Shown here: positions 60,769-64,000 of the stretch, in pieces | Numbering within the stretch: position 1 is the stretch's first letter | How the letters are laid out: every line of letters starts with the position of its first letter | NCBI RefSeq assembly: GCF_025685605.1 | Contig: NZ_JAGTUT010000001.1 | Span: forward strand, 4,340,001-4,404,000 | DNA length: 64,000 nucleotides | DNA from: Granulicella arctica | GTDB taxonomy: Bacteria > Acidobacteriota > Terriglobia > Terriglobales > Acidobacteriaceae | Direction of reading: 5' to 3' | Program-made: the position numbers and the translations under genes | The notes under the pieces: model-generated | The model's input: only the letters and a program-made list of their open reading frames with translations | Told to the model about the DNA's origin: nothing | Databases searched by the model: none

Positions 60769-60923
60769 TATCCCACCGATCCATGTCGAATCGCATCGCA
60801 TCCGGAGGTAACGGATCGCTGACGGGCCCGCAGTATTCGGCTCTTTTTGGACGCTGACCGAACCAACTTCCTGCAAAGTCGGTTTATCGGAAAATTGGGT
60901 AGTTATTGTCGAAATCACCGTTT

Positions 60924-61154
60924 TCAGGGAACTGCCGTATCGGAACTAGCTTTGGCATTCAGAAGGTCTGGCAGAGGGCCGATGTATCCATCGTATTCAT
61001 TGGCGGCTTCTAGAGTGTCGTTCACGCCTATCGGGTCCCATTCGGACGTGAGAATCCGCCGAGTTGCCTCCCGCTCCTCTCGCGACTGCTCTGTGTCGCC
61101 CATACTGATCATTCTCGCAAAGCGACGTTCCCGCAAAGTCGTTGGCGGCACCAT
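60924..61154 (-). CDS. Short DUF1871-like protein, possibly truncated
   Basis: 76 residues; the core REEREATRRILTSEWDPIGVNDTLEAANEYDGYIGPLPDLLNAKASSD resembles the small EWDPIGV...EYDxY...LL family. The usual C-terminal helix is missing after SSD, where the frame ends TAVP, so the gene is perhaps truncated by a frame shift. The likelier start is ATG 61112 or 61103 rather than 61154. It sits between the TIGR03435 gene and decayed DNA. Confidence is low. Confidence 0.4.
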   Translation of the reverse strand: MVPPTTLRERRFARMISMGDTEQSREEREATRRILTSEWDPIGVNDTLEAANEYDGYIGPLPDLLNAKASSDTAVP

Positions 61155-61862
61155 CTGTGCGATAGAACCGCATCATTCCCCTTGGATCGCTCATTCCGCC
61201 AAGGATCAGGCAATCTGCGCCGAGCGCGTCACCAAGATCTGTGAGTTCTCCACTCGCATGCTCCATACAGGCGAAACGCTTGTAGAAGAGGGGTGCAATC
61301 TCAAACCGCCTGGATCGGCATATCGCTGATTGCAAAGGCGGCAGTCGGTGGAAGGGCTAAACAGCGAGTGCGGAAAGAATGTGCCAGATCAAGCTCGTCG
61401 CTTCTTCTCGAAGGGAAGCACAACCCCTTCAATTCCGCTCCAGTTTCTACGTCCCGCAAAATCAGCTATCCGGCAATGCAAGGCGCGTGCCAGTCATTCG
61501 GAACGCCTCGGCCATCGATGACCCTTCGGCAAACAGGTTTCAGGCAGGACGTTGTCACTGTTCTTTCATCCACACTAGGAACATAGGCTTTGAGCTTCCG
61601 TCGTCAAAGCGATTCAACTCCGTCAACCGTGGCACAAACGCGTGAATAAGTCCATTCATCGCCACAAAGAGGTTATTCATCCTCAACGGAAACATTTCTC
61701 CTTAGGTTGACGTCTAGCATGAACAAGACAAGAAACGTACAAGCCTAGGGCGCGAGCGAGGTTTGCTGGCTGTTGCTAAGGATAACGAAGCCACATTAAT
61801 CATGTCGCAGCGAAGAAACAATCGTTTGCGGCAGTGTCACCTATTTTCTAAGAGGAGCCATC
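61155..61862. other. Intergenic region before the fourth TonB receptor
   Basis: About 700 bases with several short frames on both strands and no recognised product. A minus-strand piece around 61150-61330 reads MEHASGELTDLGDALGADCLILGGMSDPRGMMRFY, protein-like but unassigned. GAGGAG at about 61852-61857 is the Shine-Dalgarno of the following receptor. Confidence 0.35.
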
Positions 61863-64000
61863 ATGCGCAGAAGTCTTCGAGGAATTATGCTTTTTGCCGC
61901 ACTGTTTGTCGTACCTGCGATTATTTACGCGCAAACCACGGCAAGCGTGAACGGTACCATCTCCGACCCATCGGATGCAGTCATTCCTGGCGCCATAATC
62001 CTTCTGGCGAACGCCTCCACCGGTGTCCATTACGAGGTCAAGTCGGATGCGGCGGGTTCCTATCGCTTCGCGAATGTTCCTCCGGGCCCGGGCTATTCAA
62101 TGCAGTTCAGCGCTCAGGGCTTCTCTCCGCTTAAAGTCAATGACATCTATGTAAACGTTGCAAATTCGCGTTTGCAAAATGCGAAGCTGAGCCCAGGAAC
62201 CGCAACGGTTGAAGTGCAGGTCGTCGATACGTCAGACGTGACGCTCAACACGACCGACGGCAGCGTCGGCAACAACTTCCAGATATCGAAGTTGCAGGAC
62301 CTTCCCGTGTATGACCGCAGTTCGCCGGGCGTGCTGTTTACCTTGCAGCCCGGCATCACATCGAGCGGCGCAACCACCGGCGCACGTACCGACCAGAACA
62401 ATGTGACGGTCGATGGCCTGGACGTAAACGACGCCTATAACGGCGGTTTTGCCATCATCACCAGCGGTGCCCCGGTCGACTCGATCCAGGAGTTCCGAGG
62501 CACCACCGCCGGGTTCACTGCGGCCAACGGCCCTGGAAGCGGCGGACAGTTCCAGCTCGTAACCCGCAGCGGCACAAACCAGTGGCACGGCAACATCAAC
62601 GAGTATCACCGCGACAACTCCACCACGGCGAACAACTGGTTTAATGCCAATGCCGGCGTTCCGCAGCCGGAGCTGGTCCAGAACCAGTTCGGCGGTTCCG
62701 TCGGCGGCCCAATTCTGCACGACAAGCTTTTCTTCTTCTTCAACTTTCTGGGCTCGCGTATCGCCCAGCAGTCAGCGCAAGAGCGTACTGTTCCTCTGCC
62801 CTCGTTCGCTGCGGGCACTATCTCTTACATGAACAACAACCCGGGCTGCACCGACGCTACTCGGCAGAACACTACCCCCAACTGCGTCTCCTCACTCTCG
62901 CCCGCACAGGTACGGCAGATGGACCCGGCTGGCGTGGGAGAAAGTCCGCAGATCCTGGCCCTGTTCAAGAACCGCTACCCGGCACCAAACGATCTCACCT
63001 CGGGTGACGGGCTAAACAGTGCTGGCTTCCGCTTCAATTCGCCTGTGCCAGACAATCACACCGTCTATACCGGACGTGTCGACTATGGCTTGACCTCGAA
63101 GATCAAGATCTTCGGCATCGGCAACGTCTCACGTGAAAACCAGGTAACCGGCGCACAGCAGTTTCCCGGCGATGCGCCATCACAACAGTTCGTCGACCGC
63201 AGCTATCGGTATGCAGCCGGCATGAACTGGGAGATCAGCCAGTCGAAGTTCAACCAACTTACCTACGGAAGCGTCGTCGCGGACTATAACTACGCTCAAC
63301 CCTCCAATCCCGAAGGACTCTACCAGATCGGCTTTGGTAATGGATTCACGCCCACGCTCGTTGACAATCCTTACTCCAGCCCCTCGGGCTCATCGAATCG
63401 CCATGTGGTCACCTCACAAGTGAATGACAACTTCACCTGGAACCTGGGAAACCACCAGATGCAACTGGGCGGCTACTTCAAGTGGATTCACTTCATGGTG
63501 GACACGACGAGTGGGTATGACGGGTACAGCATTGGTCTCGGCGGCCACATCTTCAGCACGCCTGGTCTCGAGCCTGCGAACATCCTGCCGTCGGATAGCA
63601 CGGCATCGGAGTACTACGACAATGCCTTTGTCTCTTCGCTAGGGCGTGTTGCGAGCACCAGCGGCACCTTCAACTATGACGCTGGCGGCAACGTGCTGGC
63701 GCAGCCTTCTTCCTCAGCTCGCAAATGGCTCGACTTCCAGACGCAGCCTTACATCAGCGATAGCTGGAAGATCAAGCCGAATCTCACGATCAATGCTGGG
63801 TTGAACTACCAGTTCTTTACCGTTCCTTACGAGACGCAGGGGCTTGAAACTATTCAGACAACCGGTTTCGACGAGTACTTCGCAGCACGCGAGGCGCAGA
63901 GTGCTGCCGGCGCGAGTGGAAATTCTGCCGTGCCGTTTGTAACGTACGTGCTTGGGGGCAAGAAGAACAACGGTCCTGGCTTCTACAAGTCGAACCTCCA
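61863..64000 (+). CDS. TonB-dependent (Oar-type) receptor, 3' end beyond the window
   Basis: The frame stays open from ATG 61863 to the end of the window, over 710 residues. A signal peptide (LFAALFVVPAIIYA) precedes the regulatory-like domain ASVNGTISDPSDAVIPGAIILLANASTGVHYEVKSDAAGSYRFANVPPGPGYSMQF. Plug features are DLPVYDRSSPGVLFTLQPGITSS, VDGLDVNDAYNGGF, VDSIQEFRGTTAGFTAANGPGSGGQFQLVTRSGTNQWHGNINEYHRD and NQFGGSVGGPILHDKLFFF. GAGGAG lies 5 bases upstream. It is complete at its 5' end and truncated only by the window edge. Confidence 0.92.
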   Translation, partial: MRRSLRGIMLFAALFVVPAIIYAQTTASVNGTISDPSDAVIPGAIILLANASTGVHYEVKSDAAGSYRFANVPPGPGYSMQFSAQGFSPLKVNDIYVNVANSRLQNAKLSPGTATVEVQVVDTSDVTLNTTDGSVGNNFQISKLQDLPVYDRSSPGVLFTLQPGITSSGATTGARTDQNNVTVDGLDVNDAYNGGFAIITSGAPVDSIQEFRGTTAGFTAANGPGSGGQFQLVTRSGTNQWHGNINEYHRDNSTTANNWFNANAGVPQPELVQNQFGGSVGGPILHDKLFFFFNFLGSRIAQQSAQERTVPLPSFAAGTISYMNNNPGCTDATRQNTTPNCVSSLSPAQVRQMDPAGVGESPQILALFKNRYPAPNDLTSGDGLNSAGFRFNSPVPDNHTVYTGRVDYGLTSKIKIFGIGNVSRENQVTGAQQFPGDAPSQQFVDRSYRYAAGMNWEISQSKFNQLTYGSVVADYNYAQPSNPEGLYQIGFGNGFTPTLVDNPYSSPSGSSNRHVVTSQVNDNFTWNLGNHQMQLGGYFKWIHFMVDTTSGYDGYSIGLGGHIFSTPGLEPANILPSDSTASEYYDNAFVSSLGRVASTSGTFNYDAGGNVLAQPSSSARKWLDFQTQPYISDSWKIKPNLTINAGLNYQFFTVPYETQGLETIQTTGFDEYFAAREAQSAAGASGNSAVPFVTYVLGGKKNNGPGFYKSNL

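Noticed and set aside
60847-61329. 160-residue plus-strand frame
   Set aside because: No family pattern, overlaps the antisense DUF1871-like frame whose core motif is better supported.
1-64000. CRISPR arrays, tRNA, rRNA, riboswitches and intact insertion sequences
   Set aside because: No regular spaced repeats, cloverleaf-like sequence, rRNA stretch or transposase was seen by reading; a covariance-model scan could still reveal small RNAs.

Overview
The window looks like chromosomal DNA of a soil acidobacterium (Acidobacteriota, class Terriglobia; Granulicella, Terriglobus or Edaphobacter type). The basis is gene content: four very large TonB-dependent receptors with an N-terminal carboxypeptidase-regulatory-like domain, six intact proteins of the soil-associated TIGR03435 family, an acidobacterial VWFA-related protein (TIGR03436 type), and a PadR plus permease-prefix gene unit. 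No tRNA, rRNA, CRISPR array or intact insertion sequence was recognised.

Regions: (1) 0.2-7.0 kb is a complete phosphate module, phoB-phoR-pstS-pstC-pstA-pstB-phoU, with repeated boxes before pstS and a strong hairpin between pstS and pstC. (2) 7.0-9.4 kb, minus strand: PadR regulator, permease-prefix membrane protein and a larger membrane protein. (3) 9.6-15.2 kb: PQQ dehydrogenase fused to cytochrome c, ThuA-like protein, ACS-type MFS carrier and an SDR, probably periplasmic sugar or sugar-acid oxidation and uptake. (4) 15.3-29.1 kb: mostly housekeeping and metabolic genes, namely SelO, signal peptidase I, cytochrome P450, UbiD decarboxylase, an isolated NuoI, a receiver-like protein, a sugar porter, ornithine aminotransferase and two stress-type proteins including an HPF/RaiA-like one.

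(5) 29.5-47.0 kb is the acidobacterial accessory core: a TonB receptor, a PDZ-GAF-SpoIIE phosphatase, a decayed TIGR03435 gene, five intact TIGR03435 genes, then a second TonB receptor whose stop codon overlaps the start of the VWFA-related gene. (6) 47.8-56.5 kb: a divergent SDR/AraC pair, a decayed PDDEXK nuclease gene, a small secreted protein, and a TonB receptor followed by an M81 metallopeptidase. (7) 56.5-61.8 kb is a decay-prone stretch: a TetR fragment, an intact TetR divergent from an SDR with twin operators between them, a frameshifted NTF2-like pseudogene, a sixth intact TIGR03435 gene and short remnants. (8) From 61.86 kb a fourth TonB receptor runs off the window.

The most distinctive feature is the TIGR03435 / TonB receptor / VWFA-related locus. 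Its TIGR03435 products are all predicted to be exported and share a conserved C-terminal tail (D-x-x-x-x-P-x-N type). I cannot assign it a function; I flag it as the best candidate here for an undescribed envelope system. Start codons were chosen by Shine-Dalgarno position and signal-peptide fit where the longest frame was implausible.
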